Below, piece after piece: positions 42,670-50,024 of a DNA stretch of 64,000 nucleotides. The position numbers were made by a program, and so were the translations under genes. Within the stretch, counting starts at the first letter, position 1. Every line of letters begins with the position of its first letter. Under the pieces are notes generated by a model. That model did not search any database and was not told where the DNA came from. It saw nothing but the letters and a program-made list of their open reading frames with translations. The stretch comes from DAOTXS01 sp034433515 (GTDB lineage Bacteria > Chloroflexota > Anaerolineae > UBA4142): the NCBI GenBank assembly GCA_034433515.1, contig DAOUAL010000096.1:40801-104800 (forward strand), in the 5' to 3' direction.

Positions 42670-42858
42670 CTATTTTTCTTCCGTCACCTTTTTGCTACCG
42701 ATTTCGACGATTTGAATCTGTGCCTGATACCGCTTGCCGTCAATTTCAATTTTACCTTGCCCATAAAATCCGCGACTTCCCGTTTTGAAGGCTTTGGGAA
42801 CCGCCGTTAGCGTGCCAATGACTTTGCCCTCGGCTTTCAGTTCAGTGATAATGATCAT
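42670..42858 (-). CDS. Small conserved protein of unknown function
   Basis: 62 residues, basic, beta-rich: ITELKAEGKVIGTLTAVPKAF and RGFYGQGKIEIDGKRYQAQIQIVEIG. Start ATG 42858 follows GAGGAGTCAAACA. It ends one base before the DHA2 gene starts, so they are one unit. I do not recognise a function. Confidence 0.65.
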   Translation of the reverse strand: MIIITELKAEGKVIGTLTAVPKAFKTGSRGFYGQGKIEIDGKRYQAQIQIVEIGSKKVTEEK

Positions 42859-42933
42859 TGTTTGACTCCTCGTTGATTCTATAAAACGCACTCGATTATA
42901 CAAACACCGGTGAATTTGCGCAACCAATAAATG

Positions 42934-42956
42934 AGGGGCGAGGTACCCTCGCCCCT
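42934..42956. repeat. REP-like palindrome at the operon end
   Basis: AGGGGCGAGG / CCTCGCCCCT around TAC. It overlaps the ferredoxin stop codon on the minus strand; GGGGCGAGG-type palindromes are frequent intergenic repeats in this phylum. It may also act as a terminator. Confidence 0.6.
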
Positions 42957-43158
42957 ACTTGACCACAATCGCCCTGAACGGACACTCGTCCACGCACACC
43001 AAACAACCGCGACACAACGTACGATCAATGTAGGGTAACTCGTGCGCTTCAAACTGGATTAACGCTTTGAGCCGGCAAGTTTTGCGCGCCTGACACACCC
43101 GGCACGTTCTACACTTGTCGGCATCAATTTGCGGCACACGATAATTCGTTCCAATCAT
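42955..43158 (-). CDS. Ferredoxin-like 4Fe-4S protein
   Basis: 67 residues with two cysteine clusters: CRTCRVCQARKTC (atypical, x2-x2-x5) and CRGCLVCVDECP (classical Cx2Cx2Cx3CP). Thus one normal 4Fe-4S site and one altered site. The small size suggests an electron-transfer partner of the OsmC and thioredoxin proteins encoded upstream in the same operon. Start ATG 43158, two bases after the OsmC stop. Confidence 0.8.
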   Translation of the reverse strand: MIGTNYRVPQIDADKCRTCRVCQARKTCRLKALIQFEAHELPYIDRTLCRGCLVCVDECPFRAIVVK

Positions 43159-43160
43159 AA

Positions 43161-43577
43161 TTATTCGGCGATAATCTCGTAGCGATGTTTGATCTTGGCG
43201 GTCTTACCCAGCATCACACCGGCACTGCAGTACTTTTCTTCCGAAAGTTGAATGGCGTGCTCAACCGCCGACGCCGGAATATCCTTACCGCGAATCGTAT
43301 AAACCACTTCGATGTCGGTGTAAACCATTGGATACGTTTCCGCGCGCGTTCCCTCCGCACGCACTTCAAGCCCGGTAACTTTCAAACGTTTCTTCTCAAG
43401 GATATCCATCACATCAATCGCGGTGCAACCCGCCAATCCCACTAATAACAACTCCATTGGACTGGGACCGCGTTTTTGATCCGCCCCTTCGATGATGCCG
43501 CGATGTCCCGAACCGGTGAACGTCTCAAACGCTCTGCCGTCAATCCACTTGACCCCAGCGGTCTTGATGTTAGACAT
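43161..43577 (-). CDS. OsmC-family peroxide/thiol reductase
   Basis: 138 residues. The two redox Cys are in LVGLAGCTAIDV and SEEKYCSAGVML, the usual OsmC/Ohr-like positions, with Arg/Glu ligand-type residues around GPSPMELL. It reduces organic hydroperoxides or acts on thiol substrates. Overlaps the CoA-binding gene by eight bases, so it is translationally coupled. Confidence 0.9.
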   Translation of the reverse strand: MSNIKTAGVKWIDGRAFETFTGSGHRGIIEGADQKRGPSPMELLLVGLAGCTAIDVMDILEKKRLKVTGLEVRAEGTRAETYPMVYTDIEVVYTIRGKDIPASAVEHAIQLSEEKYCSAGVMLGKTAKIKHRYEIIAE

Positions 43578-43977
43578 TCCCCGCCCCCTTGAGTTTCTTG
43601 TGTTCGCGCATCATACACACGCCCATAATCACTTCCAACCCGGCTTGCGTCGCGCGCTCGTAGGCTTGCAGATTCTCGGCGCCCGGCTGCATCCATACAA
43701 CCTTGGCTTGCTTGGCAATCGCCTCCTCGACGATTTCCGGCACCGCTTCGGAATTGCGGAAAATATCCACCACATCTACCGAACCGGGAATCGCCGCGAG
43801 ATTAGGGTATGCTTTTTCGCCAAACAATTCGGTCAGCGCGGGATTCACAGGAATGATCTTGAAACCTTGCGCTTGCAAGTACTGGGCAACCTCATAACTA
43901 GGACGTTGGGGATTGTTGGACGCACCCACAATCGCGATCGTTTTATAGTTGGTGTATATTTTTTGCATGGGGTCCAT
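43570..43977 (-). CDS. CoA-binding Rossmann-fold protein
   Basis: 135 residues, the single-domain CoA_binding family (YccU-like). Nucleotide motif IAIVGASNNPQRPSYEVAQYLQ, then IIPVNPALTELFGEKAYPNL and VVWMQPGAENLQAYERATQAGLEVIMGVCMMREHKKL, with the conserved Cys near the end. ATG 43977; ATG 43968 is possible. Such proteins are redox/CoA sensors by proposal; location between the Sec-thioredoxin and OsmC genes fits a thiol-related role. Confidence 0.88.
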   Translation of the reverse strand: MDPMQKIYTNYKTIAIVGASNNPQRPSYEVAQYLQAQGFKIIPVNPALTELFGEKAYPNLAAIPGSVDVVDIFRNSEAVPEIVEEAIAKQAKVVWMQPGAENLQAYERATQAGLEVIMGVCMMREHKKLKGAGNV

Positions 43978-44011
43978 TTTTCAATCTTTCAGAGGTATCG
44001 AAGAGAGCCGC

Positions 44012-44710
44012 TCAAATTTGCACACCCACACCCTTGAGTATCTGAGCAACGAACATACTCTCCGGCATTCCCCCTTCGATCCGCACTTTGCTATTGGCAA
44101 CGGTCAAAGGCACCGCATAAACCTGATACATATCCGAGAGTTCCGGATATTCAGACGCTTCCACCGCATCCGCCGTAATGAGATCACTTTCCATTGCCAT
44201 TTGGTGAGCCAACCTGACTGCACGCGGACAGTGGGGTCAGGTAGGTGTGGTAAACACCTGCAAATGCAATGGCTCTTTAAGTTGCTTGAGAGCCGTCTTG
44301 CTTGGTTCGCTCAAGCCGGACTCGCCCAGAGAAACATTGACAATATCACCGATGAGCGCCGCAAATTCAAAGCCCGCCGGCACACCATAGTATCGAATAC
44401 CATAATCCACTTCGCGCGGTTGTTCGTTCCCGGTCACCAACACCTTGGGCGATTCGAGGCGCACGATGGCAATGGCAGGCACACGCACCACTTTGTACTT
44501 TTCGACAGCTTCACGGTCAATCGCAAAATTGTACTCTTGTAGAATCACCTTGTCCGTCAAACTGGTAATCTCTTCAAGCACCTGCTTGGTCAGCGGACAG
44601 TACTCGCAATTCAAGGCTTGAGAGAAAAAGACCAATTTGACCGGCGTCGTGAGTTTTGCCAATTCTTTACGCAAACCCTCACGATCGGCTTCTCGTAATA
44701 AACCCATCAT
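44012..44710 (-). CDS. Two-thioredoxin-fold oxidoreductase with in-frame UGA (probable selenoprotein)
   Basis: Read through UGA, the frame encodes 232 residues: a protein-disulfide-oxidoreductase-like protein with two thioredoxin folds. The first has LVFFSQALNCEYCPLTKQV (CEYC). The second begins LQVFTTPT, then UGA at 44239-44237 exactly where the first Cys of the active site belongs, then PHCPRAVRLA: a UxxC motif. The cis-Pro partner AVPLTVANSKVRIEGG follows. Translation stopping at UGA would give a 157-residue protein lacking the second active site. A SECIS-like hairpin lies at 44204-44223. Selenocysteine is the best reading; a sequencing error (TGC to TGA) is the alternative. Confidence 0.85.
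44204..44223 (-). promoter_or_regulatory. Bacterial SECIS-like hairpin
   Basis: RNA on the minus strand, 14-33 bases after the UGA: GUG-C-AGUC / GGCU-CAC with one bulged C and a five-base loop AGGUU. A stem with a bulge and a GGU-type apical loop at this distance is the layout of SECIS in E. coli formate dehydrogenase mRNA. A second weaker stem (ACCUGAC / GUCAGGU) surrounds the UGA. Confidence 0.65.
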
Positions 44711-44763
44711 TCCTCCAAATTAGACGGACGCTTGCATCCTCTCGATTTTGCAAAATGGTCGTG

Positions 44764-45030
44764 TTAACGTGGCACACGCGAGATGACCTCTAGCATCGAA
44801 GCGATTGCCGCGCGCGATTTCCCTTTCTTACTCGTGGTTTGCAGACACTCGATCGCGTACTCTTCGACCAACATCCGACTCACCCGGCGCACCGCTTCGT
44901 TAATGGCGTTCAGTTGAAGGAGAATTTCCGTGCAATCGCGATCTTGCTCCACCATTTTCTGCACGCCGCGCGCTTGCCCTTCGATCCGTTTGAGCCGCTT
45001 GATCATTTCGGCTTTATAGTCTTGTGCCAT
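44764..45030 (-). CDS. CsoR-family repressor, CstR-like (persulfide sensor type)
   Basis: 88 residues, all helical. DUF156 layout: MIKRLKRIEGQARGVQKMVE, then the sensing Cys in DRDCTEILLQLNAINEAV and the second in VEEYAIECLQ. Copper-sensing CsoR has His four residues before that second Cys; here it is Tyr, which removes the Cu(I) site but keeps both Cys, as in persulfide-sensing CstR. Together with the operon contents this favours a sulfur/redox signal. ATG 45030 follows GGAAGG. Probable operator: 46064-46080. Confidence 0.8.
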   Translation of the reverse strand: MAQDYKAEMIKRLKRIEGQARGVQKMVEQDRDCTEILLQLNAINEAVRRVSRMLVEEYAIECLQTTSKKGKSRAAIASMLEVISRVPR

Positions 45031-45091
45031 AGCGCCTTCCATCCGCCATTCTAATCTTGGGTAACCCAACGAGTTACCGTTTGGGCAATCC

Positions 45092-45298
45092 TCAGCCGCT
45101 CGGCGCGCACGCCGACGCCGAGGAACCCAATGAAAATCCATCGCCGCCCAAGCCCAACGCGCTGGCTGCTGAGACTTCTTTTTCAACGTGTTCGCTACCG
45201 CAGTGGGGACACACGGCGTTCACTTGTGCGCTCATCGAGCGAACGAAAACTTCAAAAGACTCGTTGCAATCCTCACACACGTACTCGTAAATTGGCAT
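45092..45298 (-). CDS. FmdB-family zinc-ribbon protein
   Basis: 68 residues. Opening PIYEYVCEDCNESFEVFV and second Cys pair CPHCGSEHVEKE make the usual FmdB zinc ribbon, followed by a Gly/Ser-rich end (GLGGDGFSLGSS). Proposed as small regulatory proteins. It is the third gene of the thioredoxin operon. Confidence 0.88.
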   Translation of the reverse strand: MPIYEYVCEDCNESFEVFVRSMSAQVNAVCPHCGSEHVEKEVSAASALGLGGDGFSLGSSASACAPSG

Positions 45299-45315
45299 GG
45301 TTGATCACGCTCCAT

Positions 45316-45699
45316 TTATTTTGCGGCATCCATGACCGCGCGCAAAACCTCTTCGATTTCTTGCGCCATTGCCTCAAGCGCGGCTTGCGGAAAAAATGTC
45401 GTCAACAACGATGGTTTGAGCAACGCCATCTGCGTCTTGCCCTGCTCGACCCAGAGGTTGATTTTGCACGGCATTAGCAAGCCGATGTGTGGGTCTGCTG
45501 TCAGAGCTGGGTGTGCATATTTGACGTTGCAGACTTCGATAATTTTGTACGGTTCGCGTTGAACGCCTTTTTCGGCAAAAGTTGCCTGAACATCGTGAAC
45601 GTGAAGAACGCGGAAGCCCTTCGCGACAACCGCATCCTTCACGGCTTGCTCCACTTGATGCAAGGGTTTTTCCGTCGAGACGGTGTACGCCAATTCCAT
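45316..45699 (-). CDS. DUF302 protein
   Basis: 127 residues. DUF302 layout: EKPLHQVEQAVKDAVVAKGFRVLHVHD, then IIEVCNVKYAHPALTADPHIGLLMPCKINLWVEQ with the conserved Cys pair, and ending in a helical region. DUF302 proteins often lie near sulfur, copper and cytochrome genes and may bind ligands through these Cys. Second gene of the operon, 12 bases after trxA. Confidence 0.88.
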   Translation of the reverse strand: MELAYTVSTEKPLHQVEQAVKDAVVAKGFRVLHVHDVQATFAEKGVQREPYKIIEVCNVKYAHPALTADPHIGLLMPCKINLWVEQGKTQMALLKPSLLTTFFPQAALEAMAQEIEEVLRAVMDAAK

Positions 45700-45711
45700 A
45701 GGGGCGTTTTT

Positions 45712-46044
45712 TTACTTGGCAATAATGGCATCGAGTTTCTTGGCGATCACGGCTTTGGGCACCGCCCCCACAATGCGATCCACCACTTGGCCATTCTTGA
45801 AAAAGAGCAGAGTCGGAATCCCCATAATGCCGTAACTCATGGGGGTCTGGGGATTGGCATCGGTATCCAGTTTGGCAACGACGGCTTTGCCGGCGTATTC
45901 CTTCGCCAGTTCTTCGACAAAGGGCGCGATCATCCGGCAAGGACCACACCACGCCGCCCAGAAATCCACCAACACCGGCATTGGGGAATCCAAAACTTTT
46001 TCCTTGAATTCAGCATCTGTAACATGCAAAGGACCATTCATCAT
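45712..46044 (-). CDS. trxA: Thioredoxin
   Basis: 110 residues with the canonical active site FWAAWCGPCRMIAPFVEEL and the cis-Pro segment GIMGIPTLLFFKNGQVVDRIVGA. First gene of the operon; two adjacent ATGs (46044 and 46041) behind AAGGAGAAG. It probably recycles the OsmC protein and the Sec-oxidoreductase encoded downstream. Confidence 0.96.
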   Translation of the reverse strand: MMNGPLHVTDAEFKEKVLDSPMPVLVDFWAAWCGPCRMIAPFVEELAKEYAGKAVVAKLDTDANPQTPMSYGIMGIPTLLFFKNGQVVDRIVGAVPKAVIAKKLDAIIAK

Positions 46045-46063
46045 TTGTCTTCTCCTTCAGTCT

Positions 46064-46080
46064 ATACCCTAGGGGGGTAT
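46064..46080 (-). promoter_or_regulatory. CsoR/CstR-type operator
   Basis: ATACCC-TAGGG-GGGTAT: half-sites ATACCC and GGGTAT around a G-rich centre, like published CsoR/CstR operators (A/T-flanked G tracts). It overlaps the predicted transcription start between the -10 box and trxA. Confidence 0.75.
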
Positions 46081-46091
46081 GGTATATTGAT

Positions 46092-46120
46092 AGTATAACG
46101 AGGCAATGCCTCTTTGTCAA
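46092..46120 (-). promoter_or_regulatory. Promoter of the thioredoxin operon
   Basis: Minus strand: -35 TTGACA (46120-46115), 17-base spacer, -10 TATACT (46097-46092). Near consensus, with the operator directly downstream. Confidence 0.88.
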
Positions 46121-46167
46121 AAACTACTCTTTAGATGCACAAAGCGGCCTACCGGTTACATTTCAAC

Positions 46168-46206
46168 AAAAAAAAGACACCGGGATCCTGGAAGAACCCG
46201 ATGTCT
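46168..46206 (-). terminator. Intrinsic terminator of the rplI unit
   Basis: AGACACCGGG / CCCGATGTCT (one mismatch) with a 12-base loop; on the minus strand a run of eight T follows. It ends the rplI-zinc-ribbon unit. Confidence 0.85.
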
Positions 46207-46215
46207 AGCTCTGCT

Positions 46216-46572
46216 TTACTGTTCCGGCGGCAACGGCTCGTCCATAATTTCCGAAAAATCGCCGTCGTACGCCTCCATCGCCCGATAGAATTCAATGACA
46301 TCATCGAGCGAAATCGGCGGACGGGTTTTGATCCGCTCCCATTCGTCTGGCAGCAGATCGGTGTAAAACGACTGCGCCACCCCATCGTTCACAACCGCCA
46401 GCACCAACGCCTGCGCGCGACACTCGCGACACCGCACACTCATCACCCAGGTCTTGTCTCGGCGCCCAATCAACCGAACATCGCTGGGACCAAAATGATG
46501 TCCACAAGTGGTGCAACGGGTGTGCGCCACAATCTGCCGAATTAATGCCTGGGTCAGCGCGTTTTGGCTCAT
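46216..46572 (-). CDS. Zinc-ribbon protein of unknown function
   Basis: 118 residues. Two Cys pairs, CTTCGHHFGPSDV and CRECRAQALV, form a probable zinc ribbon in the first half; the rest is acidic, ending EIMDEPLPPEQ. No recognised domain beyond the ribbon. ATG 46572 (GAGGTG upstream) is preferred to GTG 46587. It follows rplI by 11 bases and shares its transcript. Confidence 0.65.
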   Translation of the reverse strand: MSQNALTQALIRQIVAHTRCTTCGHHFGPSDVRLIGRRDKTWVMSVRCRECRAQALVLAVVNDGVAQSFYTDLLPDEWERIKTRPPISLDDVIEFYRAMEAYDGDFSEIMDEPLPPEQ

Positions 46573-46583
46573 AGGCACCTCGC

Positions 46584-47033
46584 TCACACTGCTTCGCGCT
46601 CCACCACTATGGTAACCTCCGCCATGACCTCGGGATGCACCTTGATCGCCACTTTGCGTTCGCCCAACACTTTAATCGGATTGGGCAACTCGATCTTGCG
46701 TTTGTCCACGGTGATATGTTTTTCAGCCAGTTTTTCCGCAATATCGGCGGAGGTGATGGAGCCAAACAAGCGATCCCCTTCGCCGGCTTTGGCATAAAAC
46801 GTTACGGTGGTCTGGCCCAAGATTTTAGCGAGTTCTTGTGCTTCGGCGAGCGTTTTGGCTTCACGGCGCGCGGCGGCTGCTTTGATCGTTTCGGCTTGCT
46901 TGAGCGCCCCTTTGGTGGCAGGCACCGCAAGTTTATTCGGGAGCAAATAGTTGCGCGCATAGCCGTCCGCCACTTTTTTCACGTCGCCGGCATTCCCCAC
47001 CCCCGGCACGTTCTTCAACAACAACACTTGCAT
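46584..47033 (-). CDS. rplI: 50S ribosomal protein L9
   Basis: 149 residues. Opening MQVLLLKNVPGVGNAGDVKKV with VADGYARNYLLPNKLAVPAT is the L9 N-domain signature; a long helix (about 40-75) leads to the C-terminal domain with RLFGSITSADIAEKL and IKVHPEVMAEVTIVV. Normal length. It binds 23S rRNA domain V near L1. Confidence 0.96.
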   Translation of the reverse strand: MQVLLLKNVPGVGNAGDVKKVADGYARNYLLPNKLAVPATKGALKQAETIKAAAARREAKTLAEAQELAKILGQTTVTFYAKAGEGDRLFGSITSADIAEKLAEKHITVDKRKIELPNPIKVLGERKVAIKVHPEVMAEVTIVVEREAV

Positions 47034-47111
47034 TGCTTCATCTCCATCTTTGATTTCAGTTCGATTTTATTCTAGCACAAGTTCACGAAAAAGAAAAACA
47101 TTAATCTTTTC

Positions 47112-47140
47112 TTGCAAATTCATAACAAGTCGAGTAAAAT
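47112..47140 (+). promoter_or_regulatory. Promoter of the PEBP-plsX-fabF operon
   Basis: -35 TTGCAA (47112-47117), 17-base spacer, -10 TAAAAT (47135-47140); GGGGAGG precedes ATG 47169. Confidence 0.6.
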
Positions 47141-47168
47141 AGCGGCGCAACATGCGGGGAGGAAAAAG

Positions 47169-47747
47169 ATGGCAACTCGTTTTTTGAGTATCGCCAGTGT
47201 AGTCGTCTTCGCGTTTATCCTTGGAGCGTGTGCATCGCCATCCACACCATCGCCTGTCACCACAAGTATTCCAACGGCAGGGCCCGCACCAACCTTCGTT
47301 CTGACGAGCGACGCCTTTGGTCACGAGGGAGTCATTCCAAAAAAATTTTCTTGCGATGGACAAAACATTTCGCCGCACCTGCAATGGAGTGGTATACCAT
47401 CCAACACCAAGAGTTTCGCGCTCATTATGGACGATCCCGATGCCCCCGTCGGCACATTTACACACTGGGTCGCGTTTGACATTGTGGCAACCCAAACCGA
47501 AATTCGCGAAGGTGCAAGCGTAGGCAAAAATGGCAAGAACAGCGCAGGACGAACGGGGTACACCGGTCCCTGTCCTCCTTCAGGCACACATCGTTATTTC
47601 TTTACACTCTACGCGCTTGATCTCCAAACACTTGGACTGAACGAAGGCGCGACACGCAACGACGTTGAAAAGGCAATGCGCGGACATATTCTGGCGCAAG
47701 CGCAATTGATGGGCAAATATTCTCGCGGATTTGAGGAAGCACAATGA
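47169..47747 (+). CDS. PEBP-family lipoprotein (YbhB/YbcL)
   Basis: 192 residues. Lipoprotein signal with Cys near residue 19 (VVFAFILGACASP), a Ser/Thr/Pro linker, then the phosphatidylethanolamine-binding-protein fold: DGQNISPHLQWSGIPSNTKSFALIMDDPDAP, GTFTHWVAFDI, GPCPPSGTHRYFFTLYALD. The ligand pocket His and Asp residues are present. Its role in bacteria is unknown; lipid or nucleotide binding is expected. It overlaps plsX by four bases, so it may be linked to lipid synthesis. Confidence 0.9.
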   Translation: MATRFLSIASVVVFAFILGACASPSTPSPVTTSIPTAGPAPTFVLTSDAFGHEGVIPKKFSCDGQNISPHLQWSGIPSNTKSFALIMDDPDAPVGTFTHWVAFDIVATQTEIREGASVGKNGKNSAGRTGYTGPCPPSGTHRYFFTLYALDLQTLGLNEGATRNDVEKAMRGHILAQAQLMGKYSRGFEEAQ

Positions 47748-48754
47748 AAATTGTTCTCGATGCAATGGGGAGCGATGCTCACCCGGTGCCGGATGTCGAA
47801 GGGGCAGTGTGGGCAGCGCGCGAACTGGGCATCACCGTCATCTTGGTCGGCGATGAAAACAAGATCAAGCCAGAACTTGCCAAGCACAACCCGCGCGGTC
47901 TGGATGTGCCAATCGTCCACACGCCTAGCGCAATTGGGATGACCGAACACGTCGAAGCGGTCAAGGAGAAAAAAGATGCTTCGATGAACATTGGCATGAA
48001 ATTGGTGCGTGAAAAGCAAGCCGATGCGTTCGTTACCGCCGGCAACACCGGCGCAGCGATGGCAGCGGCAATCATCGGACCGTACGCGCTGGGACGCATC
48101 AAGGGCATCAAGCGACCTGCCCTCACCGCTGCGCTTCCTAACGCCACCGGGAAAACCTTGATGCTCGATATTGGTGCCAACACAGAGGTTAAGCCGGAAT
48201 ATTTGTATCAATTCGCCTTGATGGGTTCGATCTATGCCGAGCGCGCGATGGGCATCCCCAATCCGCGTGTCGGTTTGCTCTCGAATGGCGAAGAAGAAGG
48301 CAAGGGGCCAATGATCGTCCGGGAGGCGTACGCGCTGCTCAAGTCCGCCAAAATCAATTTTCGCGGCAATGCCGAAGGACGCGATATTCCTGCCGGCACT
48401 TTTGATGTGATTGTCTGCGATGGTTACGTCGGCAATGTGGCGATCAAGTTAAGCGAATCGCTCGCCAAAACGCTCATCGGATTTATTCGCGCCGAAATCA
48501 AAAAATGGCCCCTGGCTGTCGCCGGTGCCGCTCTCGCCAAGCCGGCGTTTGATGCGCTCCGCGCACGTCTCGATCCTTCCGAGTTGGGCGGCGGAATCCT
48601 TTTGGGCGTCAACGGGGTTGTTATTATCGGACACGGTCGGTCGGATGCCAAAGCGATCAAGAATGCGATCCGTGTCGCAAAGGAAGCCGTCGCCGGCAAT
48701 ATCGTTGAACTCATCAGCGCAGGTATTCAACCAGAATCGACACGTCCAGGATGA
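47744..48754 (+). CDS. plsX: Phosphate acyltransferase PlsX
   Basis: 336 residues. Family text LDAMGSDAHPVPDVEGAVWAA, then FVTAGNTGAAMAAAIIGPYALGRI, LDIGANTEVKPEYLYQFALMG, VGLLSNGEEEGKG and NFRGNAEGRDIPAGTFDVIVCDGYVGNVAIK. It converts acyl-ACP to acyl phosphate for phosphatidic acid synthesis. It overlaps its neighbours by four bases on both sides (ATGA). Confidence 0.96.
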   Translation: MKIVLDAMGSDAHPVPDVEGAVWAARELGITVILVGDENKIKPELAKHNPRGLDVPIVHTPSAIGMTEHVEAVKEKKDASMNIGMKLVREKQADAFVTAGNTGAAMAAAIIGPYALGRIKGIKRPALTAALPNATGKTLMLDIGANTEVKPEYLYQFALMGSIYAERAMGIPNPRVGLLSNGEEEGKGPMIVREAYALLKSAKINFRGNAEGRDIPAGTFDVIVCDGYVGNVAIKLSESLAKTLIGFIRAEIKKWPLAVAGAALAKPAFDALRARLDPSELGGGILLGVNGVVIIGHGRSDAKAIKNAIRVAKEAVAGNIVELISAGIQPESTRPG

Positions 48755-50007
48755 ACCCCCCATCTAACCAACGCCCCCGTGTGATCATCACCGGGATAGG
48801 AGCAATCACACCCATCGGCAACACTGCCGAAGAGTTTTGGCAAAACCTACTCGCCGGGAAATCGGGCGTGGGGCCCGTGACATTGTTTGATGCCAGCCAC
48901 TATCGCACGCGTATTGCCGGCGAAGTGAAAAATTTCGATCCCACGAAATATGTGGACGCCAAAGACGCCCGTCGAATGGGGCGCGCCACCTTGTTCGCGC
49001 TTGCCGCCACCCGCGATGCGTTGAACGATGCGGGATTGGGCGATCATCTTAACGAAAACACGCGCGCCGGCGTGGTATTGGGTACCGGCTTGGGTGGCTT
49101 TGTCGAGGCAATCAAAGAGCATCACGCGTTTGCACAACAAGGTGGCACCGGCCGCGTCAGTCCTTTTCTTGCCGCCGTCATTCTGCCAAATATGTCGGCA
49201 TTTTACATCGCGCAACATTTTCGCGCGCGCGGCTTCAACTCCACGGTCGTAACCACGTGCGCCGCCGGGACCGATGCCATCGGTGCCGCCACCGAAGTGA
49301 TTCGCCGGGGCAAAGCGGATGTGATGATCGCCGGCGGCACCGATGCCATCATCGCCGATATCATCTTTACCGCGTTTGGGGCAATGCGCGCGCTCTCCAC
49401 GCGCAACGAGGAACCCACGCGCGCGTGTCGCCCTTTCGATAAACAGCGCGATGGCTTGGTGATTGGCGAAGGAGCCGGCATCGTGATCCTTGAACGATTA
49501 GAACACGCCCGCGCGCGCGGCGCAAAAATTTACGCCGAGGTGTTGGGCTACGCCGCCAATTCGGATGCGTATCACTTTGTCGCCCCCGATCCCCAAGCCA
49601 TCGGCGCGACCCAAGCAATGCAAGAAGCCCTGCAAGACGCGGACATCTCGCCCGATCACGTGGATTATATCAACGCGCATGCTACCTCCACCCAACTCAA
49701 TGATCCCAGCGAAACGCTCGCCATCAAAAATGTTTTTGGCACGCGCGCGTACCACATTCCGATTAGCGCAACCAAATCTATGGTAGGGCATTCGATGGGC
49801 GCGGCAGGCGCGTTAGAAGCGATTGTGTGCGCCTTGACGATCCGCGATCAAAAAATTCATCCGACCATCAATTACGAAACTCCCGACCCGGCATGCGATC
49901 TCGATTATGTGCCCAACGTCGCGCGCGATGCCCATGTCAACATCGTGTTATCCAATTCGTTTGGCTTTGGTGGACAGAACGCTTGCTTGGTCATTGGCAA
50001 ATATTGA
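48751..50007 (+). CDS. fabF: Beta-ketoacyl-ACP synthase II (copy 1)
   Basis: 418 residues. Thiolase-fold KAS II with the Cys-His-His triad: nucleophile in STVVTTCAAGTDAIGAA, first His in INAHATSTQLND, second His in MVGHSMGAAGALEA. It elongates acyl chains on ACP. Coupled to plsX (ATGA) and followed by a second fabF 17 bases downstream. Both copies look active. Confidence 0.95.
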   Translation: MNPPSNQRPRVIITGIGAITPIGNTAEEFWQNLLAGKSGVGPVTLFDASHYRTRIAGEVKNFDPTKYVDAKDARRMGRATLFALAATRDALNDAGLGDHLNENTRAGVVLGTGLGGFVEAIKEHHAFAQQGGTGRVSPFLAAVILPNMSAFYIAQHFRARGFNSTVVTTCAAGTDAIGAATEVIRRGKADVMIAGGTDAIIADIIFTAFGAMRALSTRNEEPTRACRPFDKQRDGLVIGEGAGIVILERLEHARARGAKIYAEVLGYAANSDAYHFVAPDPQAIGATQAMQEALQDADISPDHVDYINAHATSTQLNDPSETLAIKNVFGTRAYHIPISATKSMVGHSMGAAGALEAIVCALTIRDQKIHPTINYETPDPACDLDYVPNVARDAHVNIVLSNSFGFGGQNACLVIGKY

Positions 50008-50024
50008 TCCTTGGGGAGTAGAGT

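Noticed and set aside
44012..44212. Separate 66-residue gene after the thioredoxin-like protein
   Set aside because: It is the continuation of the same frame after the UGA, not a gene of its own.
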